A stretch of DNA of 64,000 bases from Hyphomicrobiales bacterium. GTDB taxonomy: Bacteria; Pseudomonadota; Alphaproteobacteria; Rhizobiales; Xanthobacteraceae. The translations under genes and the position numbers were made by a program. The stretch's first letter is position 1, and every line of letters starts with the position of its first letter. The notes beneath the pieces are model-generated. The model was not told where the DNA came from, searched no databases, and saw only the letters and a program-made list of their open reading frames with translations. The DNA is taken from NCBI GenBank assembly GCA_021732625.1, contig JAKFUP010000031.1:1-64000 (forward strand), read 5' to 3'. This document shows positions 18,878 to 26,671 of this stretch, piece after piece.

Positions 18878-19870
18878 CTAGCGCGTGCTGCTGCCCGCCG
18901 ATGCGACCTTCAGCCGCCCCTTGCGTGCAGCTTTGGCGGCGACTTTGGTCGTCGCCTTCGTCGCCGCTTTCGCGGCAATCTTGATATGACCTTTTCCGGT
19001 CTTCGCTTTGGCAAGCTGCGTTGGCTTGCCCTTGTTGGAGCGAAGCGCAGCCAGCGCGCGCCTTTCAGTTTCGATCTTCGCCTGGCGCGCTTCTTCCTCG
19101 GCGATCTCGGCTTTGCGCACGATCTCGCCCGCCGTGGCCGACAACGCGACCTTCATCGCGATCGGTTTGCTTTGTGGCGAGAGACCGGCCTCGCCTTCGC
19201 ACGGCGCCGCACGCGGCAGCTTGTGTTCGAGATCGATATCTTTTGAATCGCGGGTCCAGTTCTCGGCGGCTTGCCCGGTGACGGCGCGAACATAGTTTTG
19301 CGTTTCCGCAGGCAATGTTTTCTTGCGCGCCAGCCAATCCTGCACCCGGCCGCCGCCGGCGTTATAAGCCGCCGCCGCAAGTCCGAGGTTGCCGAACTGC
19401 TCGTGCAGCTTGCGCAGGAAGCGCGCGGATGCAGGCAAAGCCGCGACCGGATTGAACGGATCGGCAAGACCATACTCGGCCGCGGTCGCCGGCATGAACT
19501 GGGCGACGCCTTGCGCACCGGCGTGACTAACAGCGCGCTGACGAAAGCGGCTTTCGGTCCAGATCAGCCGCGCGAAAAATCCTACCGGCAGCCCGTTGGA
19601 TTCGGCGGCCTGCGCGAGCGTGCGGCATACCACCTCGATCGCAACGTCAGTCGGCGTGCCGATATCCTCATTGTCGGGCATCGCAGGCACAGCGCGTGAC
19701 GCATACTTTTCGACGATCAACGGTAGCTGCGGCAACGCCGCTGCATAATCTCCGATCGCCTTGACGATGGCGTTGACGTTTGCAGCAATGTTCCGATCCG
19801 GGACCGACGCCTCGACGAATACGGGGCCAAGCAGAATGGTTCCGATTAATGGAATAATTGCTGGTCGCAC
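18878..19870 (-). CDS. Lytic transglycosylase (Slt/MltE-type) with basic Lys/Ala-rich C-terminal tail
   Basis: A 330-residue secreted murein hydrolase. The N-terminus is a signal sequence (cleavage near FVEASVP, ~residue 22). The catalytic domain (~80-205) has the catalytic Glu106 in WTESRF, then AQGVAQFMPATAAEYGL and LAAAAYNAGGGRVQDWL, the three hallmark motifs of family 1 lytic transglycosylases that cleave peptidoglycan to 1,6-anhydro ends. The C-terminal ~60 residues are almost only Lys, Ala, Thr and Arg (KAATKATTKVAAKAARKG), resembling histone H1-like tails and probably binding wall polyanions. Convergent with the acyl-CoA synthetase gene. Confidence 0.9.
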   Translation of the reverse strand: MRPAIIPLIGTILLGPVFVEASVPDRNIAANVNAIVKAIGDYAAALPQLPLIVEKYASRAVPAMPDNEDIGTPTDVAIEVVCRTLAQAAESNGLPVGFFARLIWTESRFRQRAVSHAGAQGVAQFMPATAAEYGLADPFNPVAALPASARFLRKLHEQFGNLGLAAAAYNAGGGRVQDWLARKKTLPAETQNYVRAVTGQAAENWTRDSKDIDLEHKLPRAAPCEGEAGLSPQSKPIAMKVALSATAGEIVRKAEIAEEEARQAKIETERRALAALRSNKGKPTQLAKAKTGKGHIKIAAKAATKATTKVAAKAARKGRLKVASAGSSTR

Positions 19871-19999
19871 GGCGCCTCACTTGAATGTGTGAAGCGCCTT
19901 TACCTTCAGACCGAGGGCCTTAATGCGAGGCAGTTGTGGCGGAGATGTGAGAAAGCGTGGCGGAAATGATCGCCGGGAACTTAATGAAGAACTTTGCGA

Positions 20000-20485
20000 T
20001 CAGTTCTCGAAAATTCGTCCGAAAAAGCCGCTGAATTCAAGATTCGAGTTCCGCGGTTGAGCCGTTGCGACGACAGCCTTGCTGCCAACAACCTTGCGTT
20101 TCGCTTTTGGCTTTGTCTTTGCCGCATCGGCGTCCTGACGCACCGGAACAGATTCCGTCAGCTCAGCCCGGGCATCGTTGGAGGAACTCCGGACTTCCGA
20201 CACTGTCGCCGGCGCGGGAATTTTGTTGGATGCAATCTGGCGCTCGTAAGCGAGCCGTTCAGCGGTTGGCGCCATCGGCGTAACCGCAGGCAGGATCACG
20301 GCCGCCGACGTGTCGCGTCCGTCCTTGCTGGCTTCCTTGCGCGCCTCGGCCGCACGCCACGCTTCTAGCGACGCCATATCATTCTGCTGCGCTTTCGGCG
20401 CGGACGGACCGTTGATGGCGTCAAGCGCCCAGAAACAACCCAGCAGCATCGCGCCGGCGAAAACGAAATAGCGAAGCAGCAGCAT
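20000..20485 (-). CDS. Hypothetical protein with N-terminal membrane anchor
   Basis: A 161-residue protein I do not recognise. Residues ~3-22 (LLRYFVFAGAMLLGCFWALD) form a single membrane anchor or signal; the rest is hydrophilic, Ala/Lys rich and probably disordered, with a basic KPKAKRKVVGSK stretch. It ends in an aromatic SGFFGRIFEN, a C-terminal pattern often seen in short rhizobial cell-envelope proteins. It stands alone, downstream of the DehI-family gene and on its strand. Confidence 0.6.
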   Translation of the reverse strand: MLLLRYFVFAGAMLLGCFWALDAINGPSAPKAQQNDMASLEAWRAAEARKEASKDGRDTSAAVILPAVTPMAPTAERLAYERQIASNKIPAPATVSEVRSSSNDARAELTESVPVRQDADAAKTKPKAKRKVVGSKAVVATAQPRNSNLEFSGFFGRIFEN

Positions 20486-20588
20486 GATCGGTCCTGTTGG
20501 CGTCGGGGAGAGAACGCCGATCGGGGCGTTCTGTTCCTTGGTCGCGACAGGGTATGATCCCGTTCAAATGGCCCGGCCTGCTCAACGA

Positions 20589-21464
20589 TCAGGCGGCCTT
20601 CAATTGCTCCTGCATAAAGCCGACATTGACGATCAGCCCCGGCAGCAGCCATTGGAACAGACGCACCACCGACAGCACTTCCGCCAAAGGCGCGTCCTTT
20701 TCTGCGGCCGCGATCAGGGCCGATGACGTCAGGCCGCTCGGATTGGGCAGGCTCCTTGCCAAATTGACCACGGTGTTGTGCGTAGCGAGCACCGCATCGG
20801 CATAACCCGGTCCCTCGATGGCGCGCTTCATGTCCGCCCATGCCAGCGCGAAATAGCTCGGCCAACGCGCGAACGCGCGGTAGTCGGTGTTCACCAGAGG
20901 CAACCCCAGCGTTTTCATCACGTCGTCAAAGAGGGCGCGCGTCGTCGGATCGGCGTGGTGCAATTGCATCAGCGCAGGCCTGTCAGGAAACGGCGCGCCA
21001 CCAACACGCGGCCCGGTAGGCCCGCCCGCTCCAAGGTCCTGACCTTCGAGTTGCAGCCGCGCCAGCGTCGCCATCAGAACGTAAGGCATGTTGCCCACCG
21101 AGAAGATCTCGATGCAGGCGCGGATCTCGTCCAGCTCTTCGGGCGCATAGCCGCGCCTGGCCAATTCCTCGCCGAGCAGCGCGGGCTTGAGTTGAAGCGC
21201 ATTTGCTTCGGCCACGGCGCGCAATTCGGCACAGGCTTTTGCAAACGGCGCAGTCGATGCGACCGGCGCAAGCGACGACCAAAGCTGGTCATAGAAATTC
21301 GGATAGTGCGCAAAGGACATCGACACCACGCCCATCCACGGGACGTTCAGTCCCTTCTTGGTGGCGTTGTAGACATCGAGCAGCCGCCCGGTCGCGAGGT
21401 ATTCCGGCACGGGAGAAATCTTCGGGATCGGATCGGGCTTCAGGCGTGCAAGCATGTCAGGCAT
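20589..21464 (-). CDS. DehI-family protein (group I 2-haloacid dehalogenase-like)
   Basis: A 291-residue all-helical protein with two related halves, as in DehI, which hydrolyses both D- and L-2-haloacids with an Asp-activated water. NVPWMGVVSMSFAHYPNFYDQLW (first half) and LPLVNTDYRAFARWPSYFALAW (second half) are the paired repeat motifs; Asp194 sits where I expect the catalytic Asp of DehI. No haloacid transporter, regulator or other dehalogenase gene is adjacent, so a different native hydrolytic or non-enzymatic role is possible. Family assignment is from memory of the motif; substrate is not claimed. Confidence 0.65.
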   Translation of the reverse strand: MPDMLARLKPDPIPKISPVPEYLATGRLLDVYNATKKGLNVPWMGVVSMSFAHYPNFYDQLWSSLAPVASTAPFAKACAELRAVAEANALQLKPALLGEELARRGYAPEELDEIRACIEIFSVGNMPYVLMATLARLQLEGQDLGAGGPTGPRVGGAPFPDRPALMQLHHADPTTRALFDDVMKTLGLPLVNTDYRAFARWPSYFALAWADMKRAIEGPGYADAVLATHNTVVNLARSLPNPSGLTSSALIAAAEKDAPLAEVLSVVRLFQWLLPGLIVNVGFMQEQLKAA

Positions 21465-21606
21465 TCTCTCTCAATCCAAAATGGTAGAATTCAGCACGCA
21501 ACGAAACGCGCGGATCAGTCAATCAGGGTTGACCAAAATAACAGTCACGAAGTGATGAGTTTGAGTAAGGTAACCTGACTGCCAAAAGGCAGCCGCGGGA
21601 GCCCTT

Positions 21607-22608
21607 ATGTCCAATCTCATGTCCAGAGCCCAGGTCATTCACAAACTCGGCCCGCCGAGCGCCATGACATGGCAGGACTGGCCGGTGCCGGAGCCTGGCC
21701 CCGGAGAGGTTCTGCTTCGGCATACTGCCGTCGGCGTCAACTATGCCGACACCTATCATCGCGGCGGCATCTCACATCCATGGCCGGTCGCGCCATGTCC
21801 GGTCGTGATCGGGTTCGAGGGTGTTGGCGTTGTCGAGGGCGTCGGCGAAGGCGTGACTGGTTTCAAGACGGGAGACCGCGTCGCCTACGGCATTCCGCCG
21901 CTCGGCAGCTACTCAGAGTATCGCAACTATCCTGCCGACAAGTTGCTGCATTTGCCCGATGGTCTCGACGACCGCACGGTCGCGGCGCTTCTGATGAAGG
22001 GCATGACCGCGCATTACCTGCTGCACCGGACTTATGCTGTTCAGCCGGGCGATACGATTCTGGTTCATGCGGCGGCAGGCGGCATGGGGCTTATTCTGTG
22101 CCAATGGGCCAAGGCGCTGGGCGCGATCGTGGTCGGCACCGTCAGCACCGATGAAAAGGCCGAGGTTGCACGCGCAGCAGGTTGCGATCATCCGGTGGTG
22201 CGCAGCAAGCAAAGCTTCGCCGATGTGGTGCGCGACGTCACCGATGGCGAAGGTTGCGCTGTCGTCTACGAGGCCATCGGCAAGGAGACGATGCATCAAT
22301 CGCTCGACTCGCTGCGGCCGATGGGCGTTTGCGCAGCTTATGGCCATGTCTCCGGCCCGCCGGACCCGATCGACATCATTCAGGATCTGGGACGGCGCGG
22401 ATCGCTGTTCATCACGCGCCCGGCGATCATGCATTATGTCGCCAAGCGCGCGGATCTTGAGATGACCGCGAACGCGCTGTTCAAGGCGATCGGCGCGGGC
22501 ATCCTCGATGCCAATATCAACTACGAGTACCCGCTGAAGGACGCGGTCAAGGCGCACGAAGCGATCGAATCCGGCAAGACGCTCGGCGCGACGGTGCTGA
22601 TTCCGTAA
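21607..22608 (+). CDS. Zinc-independent quinone oxidoreductase (NADPH, Qor family)
   Basis: A 333-residue medium-chain dehydrogenase without catalytic zinc ligands. The N-terminal GroES-like half contains VGVNYADTYHRGG; the Rossmann half carries HAAAGGMGLILCQWAKALGA (about residues 156-175), the AAxGGxG nucleotide motif of the quinone reductase subgroup. Such cytosolic enzymes reduce quinones or conjugated enones with NADPH. The ATG at 21607 has a second ATG four codons later. It is divergent from the DehI-family gene, sharing a 142-bp promoter gap. Confidence 0.88.
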   Translation: MSNLMSRAQVIHKLGPPSAMTWQDWPVPEPGPGEVLLRHTAVGVNYADTYHRGGISHPWPVAPCPVVIGFEGVGVVEGVGEGVTGFKTGDRVAYGIPPLGSYSEYRNYPADKLLHLPDGLDDRTVAALLMKGMTAHYLLHRTYAVQPGDTILVHAAAGGMGLILCQWAKALGAIVVGTVSTDEKAEVARAAGCDHPVVRSKQSFADVVRDVTDGEGCAVVYEAIGKETMHQSLDSLRPMGVCAAYGHVSGPPDPIDIIQDLGRRGSLFITRPAIMHYVAKRADLEMTANALFKAIGAGILDANINYEYPLKDAVKAHEAIESGKTLGATVLIP

Positions 22609-22771
22609 GGGCTTGTTCTTGCGCCTCGGCGGAAAATCCAGATTCACCCTCTTGTCGTCTTGTGACTTAGGTGCGATCTCGCGTAAACTTGTCGAAATGG
22701 GGACAAGCAGACTCCCCGTCAGACCTCCGTCCAAGCTCTGTGCAACACGCGATTCGTCGTGAGGCTTGCGC

Positions 22772-23851
22772 ATGAACATGGAACAGAAGACATCTCCCCG
22801 TACCACAATCGCTATCCTGTCGCGCGGCGACGCTGCGGCGCACCGGGACGCGACCCCGCAAAACAGCCGCTTCGTCCGCGTCTTCGATGCACTTGCCGCC
22901 ATCGGCATCGAAGCCTGTCCCGTCATCTACGACGAAACCTTCGCCGACGCGGTCCGTGACCGATTGCTCTCAGTTGACGGCGTACTTGTCTGGGTCGATC
23001 CGATCCATCAGGGCAAGACGCGCGCCGCGCTCGATCTGCTGTTGCGCGAGGTCGCCACGCGGGGCCCATGGGTGAGCGCACATCCCGGCGTCATCCTGAA
23101 GATGGGCGTCAAGGAGGTGCTTTACCAAACGCGTCACCTCGGCTGGGGCGCCGACACGCACCGCTACGACAGCGCAAGTGCCTTCCGCGCTGAATTTCCG
23201 TCGCGGCTGCGGGAGGGCGGCTCGCGCGTGCTCAAGCAAAACCGCGGCAACGGCGGTCAAGGCGTCTGGAAGGTCGAGACTTTACCGAACACGGACGCGA
23301 CTGTGCGGGTGCTCCACGCGCTGCGCGGCAGCCAATCCGAAGACATGCCGCTTGAGGCTTTCATTGCCCGCTGCGAACCGTATTTCGGCTGGGGCGGCTG
23401 CATCATCGACCAGGCGTTTCAACCGCGGCTGCCCGAAGGAATGATCCGCTGCTACATGAGCGGCTCCAAGGTCGCAGGCTTCGGCCACCAATTGATCAAG
23501 GCCTTGATCCCACCGCCCCGGGAAGGATCGGACTCACCCGAGGCGCAGCCCGGGCCGCGCATCATGCACGGGCCCGATGCTCCGCCCTTCCAGGCTCTGC
23601 GAAGATTGATGGAAATGCAATGGACGCCCCAGATGATGAAAACGCTCGGCATCGATGAATCCTCGCTGCCGGTGATCTGGGATGCTGATTTCCTCTACGG
23701 ACCGCGAGACGCGGCCGGCGCCGACACTTACGTTCTTTGTGAAATCAACGCGAGCTCTTGCTTCGCGATCCCGGAGGAGGCGCCGCTTGCGATTGCACGG
23801 ACCGTCAAGCATCGGCTTCTGCAAACCCAAGGGACAAATTTCAGCCGATAG
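22772..23851 (+). CDS. Cj0069-family protein with ATP-grasp-like fold
   Basis: A 359-residue protein of a widespread uncharacterised family (often named after Campylobacter Cj0069). Features of an ATP-grasp enzyme are visible: VLKQNRGNGGQGVWKV (~residues 151-167) as the nucleotide-binding Lys/Gly loop and a late DADFLYG...CEINASS region supplying metal-binding Asp/Glu/Asn. ATP-grasp enzymes ligate a carboxylate to an amine or thiol; no substrate is known to me. The ATG at 22772 was used; 22778 is possible. This is the last backbone gene before the island, 24 bp from the attachment-site repeat. Confidence 0.7.
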   Translation: MNMEQKTSPRTTIAILSRGDAAAHRDATPQNSRFVRVFDALAAIGIEACPVIYDETFADAVRDRLLSVDGVLVWVDPIHQGKTRAALDLLLREVATRGPWVSAHPGVILKMGVKEVLYQTRHLGWGADTHRYDSASAFRAEFPSRLREGGSRVLKQNRGNGGQGVWKVETLPNTDATVRVLHALRGSQSEDMPLEAFIARCEPYFGWGGCIIDQAFQPRLPEGMIRCYMSGSKVAGFGHQLIKALIPPPREGSDSPEAQPGPRIMHGPDAPPFQALRRLMEMQWTPQMMKTLGIDESSLPVIWDADFLYGPRDAAGADTYVLCEINASSCFAIPEEAPLAIARTVKHRLLQTQGTNFSR

Positions 23852-23875
23852 GAGTTGCCGCCACCAAGGCGCATA

Positions 23876-23891
23876 CTGGCGGAGAGAGTGG
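23876..23891. repeat. Left attachment-site repeat (attL core)
   Basis: CTGGCGGAGAGAGTGG, identical to 56551-56566 inside the tRNA-Ser 3' end. The following bases diverge (AGTTTAGG here, GATTCGAA in the tRNA). It lies 24 bp after the Cj0069-family stop and 159 bp before the integrase. Confidence 0.85.
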
Positions 23892-24050
23892 AGTTTAGGT
23901 CCCAGTTTCTGAACGTAGCTGTGCGTGTCACCGACGTAAGTTTTTTAAGTTTATTCAGATGCTTGCGGCATTTCGTCGTTGCCCGATGGCTCTTGTTGAT
24001 CCCGACAATGGCACTTAGTTGTTGGGGCTCGGAGTGGGACAGAGCATCAC

Positions 24051-25229
24051 GTGCCTCGACAGATCAATCGCCTTTCAGCGCGCGCAGTCGCGACGCTGAC
24101 GAAACCCGGTCGTCACGCTGACGGCGGCGGGCTTTACCTCAGCGTCTCGAACGACGGTGCCCGTCGCTGGGTGTTTCTCTATTCTTATGCCGGCAAGCGA
24201 CGCGAGCTTGGTCTTGGCGGCGCGACTGTTGTGTCGTTGAAGGACGCGCGCGAGCGTGCCGACAGCGCCCGCAAGCTTGTGTTCGATGGCGTTGATCCGA
24301 TCGCCCGTGGCAATGAAGTTGATCCGAAGAAGAAGACGTTTTCAGAATGCGCCACTGGATACATCTCCGATCACGCTGACGGCTGGCGCAATCCGAAGCA
24401 CCGGCAACAGTGGGCGAACACGCTTAAGGCATATGCCGAACCGACCATCGGCAACTTGCCAGTCGACGCGATCAACATCCAGCACATCAAGTCCGTGCTG
24501 GACCCGATCTGGAAAACAAAGACCGAAACGGCATCCCGCGTTCGCGGTCGTATTGAAGCCATTCTGGATTGGGCCGCAACGCACGGTTACCGAGATCCGA
24601 TCAACCCTGCCCGCTGGCGCGGCCATCTTGCGAACGTAATGACGTCACCGCACAAACTTGCGCGCGTGAGACATTATCCGGCTTTGCCTTACCGCGAACT
24701 TCCGGCGTTCATGGCCGAGCTGCAGCAACGTTCGGGCGTTGGCGCCCGTGCCCTTGAGTTCACAATACTCACCGCGGCCCGGACTGGCGAAACCGTGGGT
24801 TCTCGTTGGGCTGAGATCGATCATGCGCAGAACATTTGGTCAGTTCCGGGGGATCGAATGAAAGCCGGACTGCAGCACCGCGTGCCTCTGGCGCCGCAAG
24901 CGATGGCTGTTTTGGCCGATTTCTCAAAGGAAGAAGACTTCATTTTCCTTGGCGCTGACGCCAAAGGACCGCTCTCGAACATGAGCATGTTGGGCGTCTT
25001 GCGGCGGATGCGCCGGACCGATTTGACCGTCCACGGCTTCAGGTCGACGTTCCGCGACTGGGCGGCGGAAACGACCGAAACGCCAAACGAGGTTGTCGAG
25101 ATGGCCCTCGCCCACACCATAAAGAACAAAGCTGAAGCCGCATACCGGCGCGGTGATTTACTGGACCGTCGACGCGAACTGATGCTGCGTTGGGCGCAGT
25201 TTGCCTGCAGTCTTCGTTGTGCGTTGTGA
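24051..25229 (+). CDS. Tyrosine-type site-specific integrase, P4 family
   Basis: A 392-residue integrase with an N-terminal arm-DNA-binding domain of the DUF4102 type (GGGLYLSVSNDGARRWVFLY, LGLGGATVVSLKDAR), a core-binding SAM-like domain, and a catalytic domain. Catalytic residues are all present: Arg244 (TAARTGE), His328 and Arg331 (HGFRSTFRDW), His355 (ALAHTI), nucleophile Tyr365 (AAYRRGD). GTG start at 24051. It would catalyse integration and excision between the element and the tRNA-Ser 3' end. It sits at the end away from the intact tRNA, pointing into the island. The C-terminus (LRWAQFACSLRCAL) is slightly unusual but the domain is complete. Confidence 0.95.
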   Translation: MPRQINRLSARAVATLTKPGRHADGGGLYLSVSNDGARRWVFLYSYAGKRRELGLGGATVVSLKDARERADSARKLVFDGVDPIARGNEVDPKKKTFSECATGYISDHADGWRNPKHRQQWANTLKAYAEPTIGNLPVDAINIQHIKSVLDPIWKTKTETASRVRGRIEAILDWAATHGYRDPINPARWRGHLANVMTSPHKLARVRHYPALPYRELPAFMAELQQRSGVGARALEFTILTAARTGETVGSRWAEIDHAQNIWSVPGDRMKAGLQHRVPLAPQAMAVLADFSKEEDFIFLGADAKGPLSNMSMLGVLRRMRRTDLTVHGFRSTFRDWAAETTETPNEVVEMALAHTIKNKAEAAYRRGDLLDRRRELMLRWAQFACSLRCAL

Positions 25230-25322
25230 AGCACCGGGCATTGCGGGAAACTGATCACAGATGCTTGCGTGTTCTCCGGACGATCCCCACATTCTGGCGC
25301 ATCTGAAACGGAGTTTTTTGAC

Positions 25323-25628
25323 ATGCGTTATGCATTTATCCAGAAGCTGAATCGCCGCAAGGGGCAGCGCCGCAAATGGGATGTACCGGGAAACTTACGC
25401 CTGCTGAATCGCGTCAAGGCGGAACAGATGTCGGTCCCCCGCCTGTCGAGTCGTAAGGCGATCGCGATCATCAAGGACAAGTTTTCCGAATACCGTCATA
25501 TGAGCGTTGATTCGCTCTATTCACGCTGGAAATGCGCCAACGCGAAGAACGCAAGAATTCGTGCGCCCCGCGCACCTCTGGATCCTTTGCAATCGCAGGG
25601 CTGGAATTTTACCGACCTGCCGTTCTGA
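25323..25628 (+). CDS. Hypothetical basic protein
   Basis: A 101-residue, strongly basic protein (many Lys/Arg) with no recognised domain. The ATG at 25323 was chosen over an upstream frame extension. It includes SRKAIAIIKDKFSEYRHMSVDSLYSRWK, which looks like a short helical DNA- or RNA-binding segment. It follows the integrase and precedes the excisionase-like gene, so an accessory role in element maintenance is plausible but unsupported. Confidence 0.5.
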   Translation: MRYAFIQKLNRRKGQRRKWDVPGNLRLLNRVKAEQMSVPRLSSRKAIAIIKDKFSEYRHMSVDSLYSRWKCANAKNARIRAPRAPLDPLQSQGWNFTDLPF

Positions 25629-25796
25629 CAGGCAGTCCGCACTGCGTATTTTCAACTGTAAGCTACGACACGGCCTTCGCCTGGATGTGAAGTTCAACTT
25701 TTGAATCTGTACCATCTCACCGGCAGCGATACTTTGTATCACATCGCCCCGCTGCGATGTGATTGATAGGTCCTCACCGAAACGATTGGTGAGACC

Positions 25797-26096
25797 ATGA
25801 AAACCTACCTGAACAAAAAGCAAGCAGCGTCGATCGCCAACGTGTCGTTGGCCTCGATCAACCGCGCCTTGGCTGCCGGAACCTTGAAGGCCCACAAACC
25901 TCTCATCGGCGCACGCGTTGCGCGCATTGTCCTAATTGCTCAAGACGACATTGTGGCTTGGGTTGAGGGCAAGGCTAACGCGCCGTGTTCGACAAAATCC
26001 ATTGCCCCGACCAACACGGCGCCCACCCACACGCGCAATCAAAATGACCCGTGCGCGCATGCCGTCGTCGAGCAGATCGGCGAGGAAATCACATGA
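25797..26096 (+). CDS. Excisionase-like helix-turn-helix protein (AlpA/MerR-type HTH)
   Basis: A 99-residue protein whose first ~60 residues form a winged-helix like those of excisionases and AlpA: YLNKKQAASIANVSLASINRAL is the HTH, followed by LKAHKPLIGARVARIVLIAQDDIVAWVEGK, the wing and anchoring helix. Such proteins direct the integrase toward excision or activate integrase expression. The last ~35 residues are a low-complexity tail. Its stop overlaps the next start (ATGA), so the two are translated together. Confidence 0.8.
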   Translation: MKTYLNKKQAASIANVSLASINRALAAGTLKAHKPLIGARVARIVLIAQDDIVAWVEGKANAPCSTKSIAPTNTAPTHTRNQNDPCAHAVVEQIGEEIT

Positions 26097-26602
26097 CCCG
26101 GCATAGTAACAGCCCGGCCAGCAAGCCGCGCATGCCCGCGTCTTCCCGCCGCTTCGTCGGAACGCTCCCCGAGTTGATTTCCCACTTGCGTGAACTCGGA
26201 GTGGAGGACCTTCGTCGCACACGATTGTCAGCGTTCGATCAGCGCATCGATTCCCTCGGTGTGATCGTTCGCTGCGATCAAGCTTCAGGCACAATCGCGG
26301 TACGCGGTGACAGAACATTGTCGCCGCTGATTGCGGCAATCGTCACTCATCCGGTGTTGATCCGCCGGCTGCCACTGGACTGCCAGTCTCCGAGCAGCCG
26401 CGTCCGTTCCCTCGACCCGCTGCTCAAAGCCCTCGGACTCGACGCAACTGTCGTGATCGACGGCAAAGAAGTGCTCATCAAAATCACGGGACACGATGTC
26501 GTCGTCCATGGTCGTCGCACCACGGACGAAGTGCGCGTGATCGGCCAGGGCCGTCTCGCCCGTTTTCTCGCACTGCTGCTGAACGCGAGCCCCGTGCATT
26601 GA
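26093..26602 (+). CDS. Hypothetical protein coupled to the excisionase-like gene
   Basis: A 169-residue protein I do not recognise. The ATG at 26093 overlaps the preceding stop (ATGA). The central and C-terminal parts alternate charged and hydrophobic residues (LDATVVIDGKEVLIKITGHDVVVHGR), suggesting a compact beta-rich fold; no membrane segment or signal. Its position between an excisionase-like gene and a double ATPase suggests a role in element replication or maintenance. Confidence 0.55.
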   Translation: MTRHSNSPASKPRMPASSRRFVGTLPELISHLRELGVEDLRRTRLSAFDQRIDSLGVIVRCDQASGTIAVRGDRTLSPLIAAIVTHPVLIRRLPLDCQSPSSRVRSLDPLLKALGLDATVVIDGKEVLIKITGHDVVVHGRRTTDEVRVIGQGRLARFLALLLNASPVH

Positions 26603-26671
26603 TCTCGCAAACGCTAGCGCATCCAAAATCGCTAACACCTCCAACAGAATCTGAACCCAAAAGGACATAAA

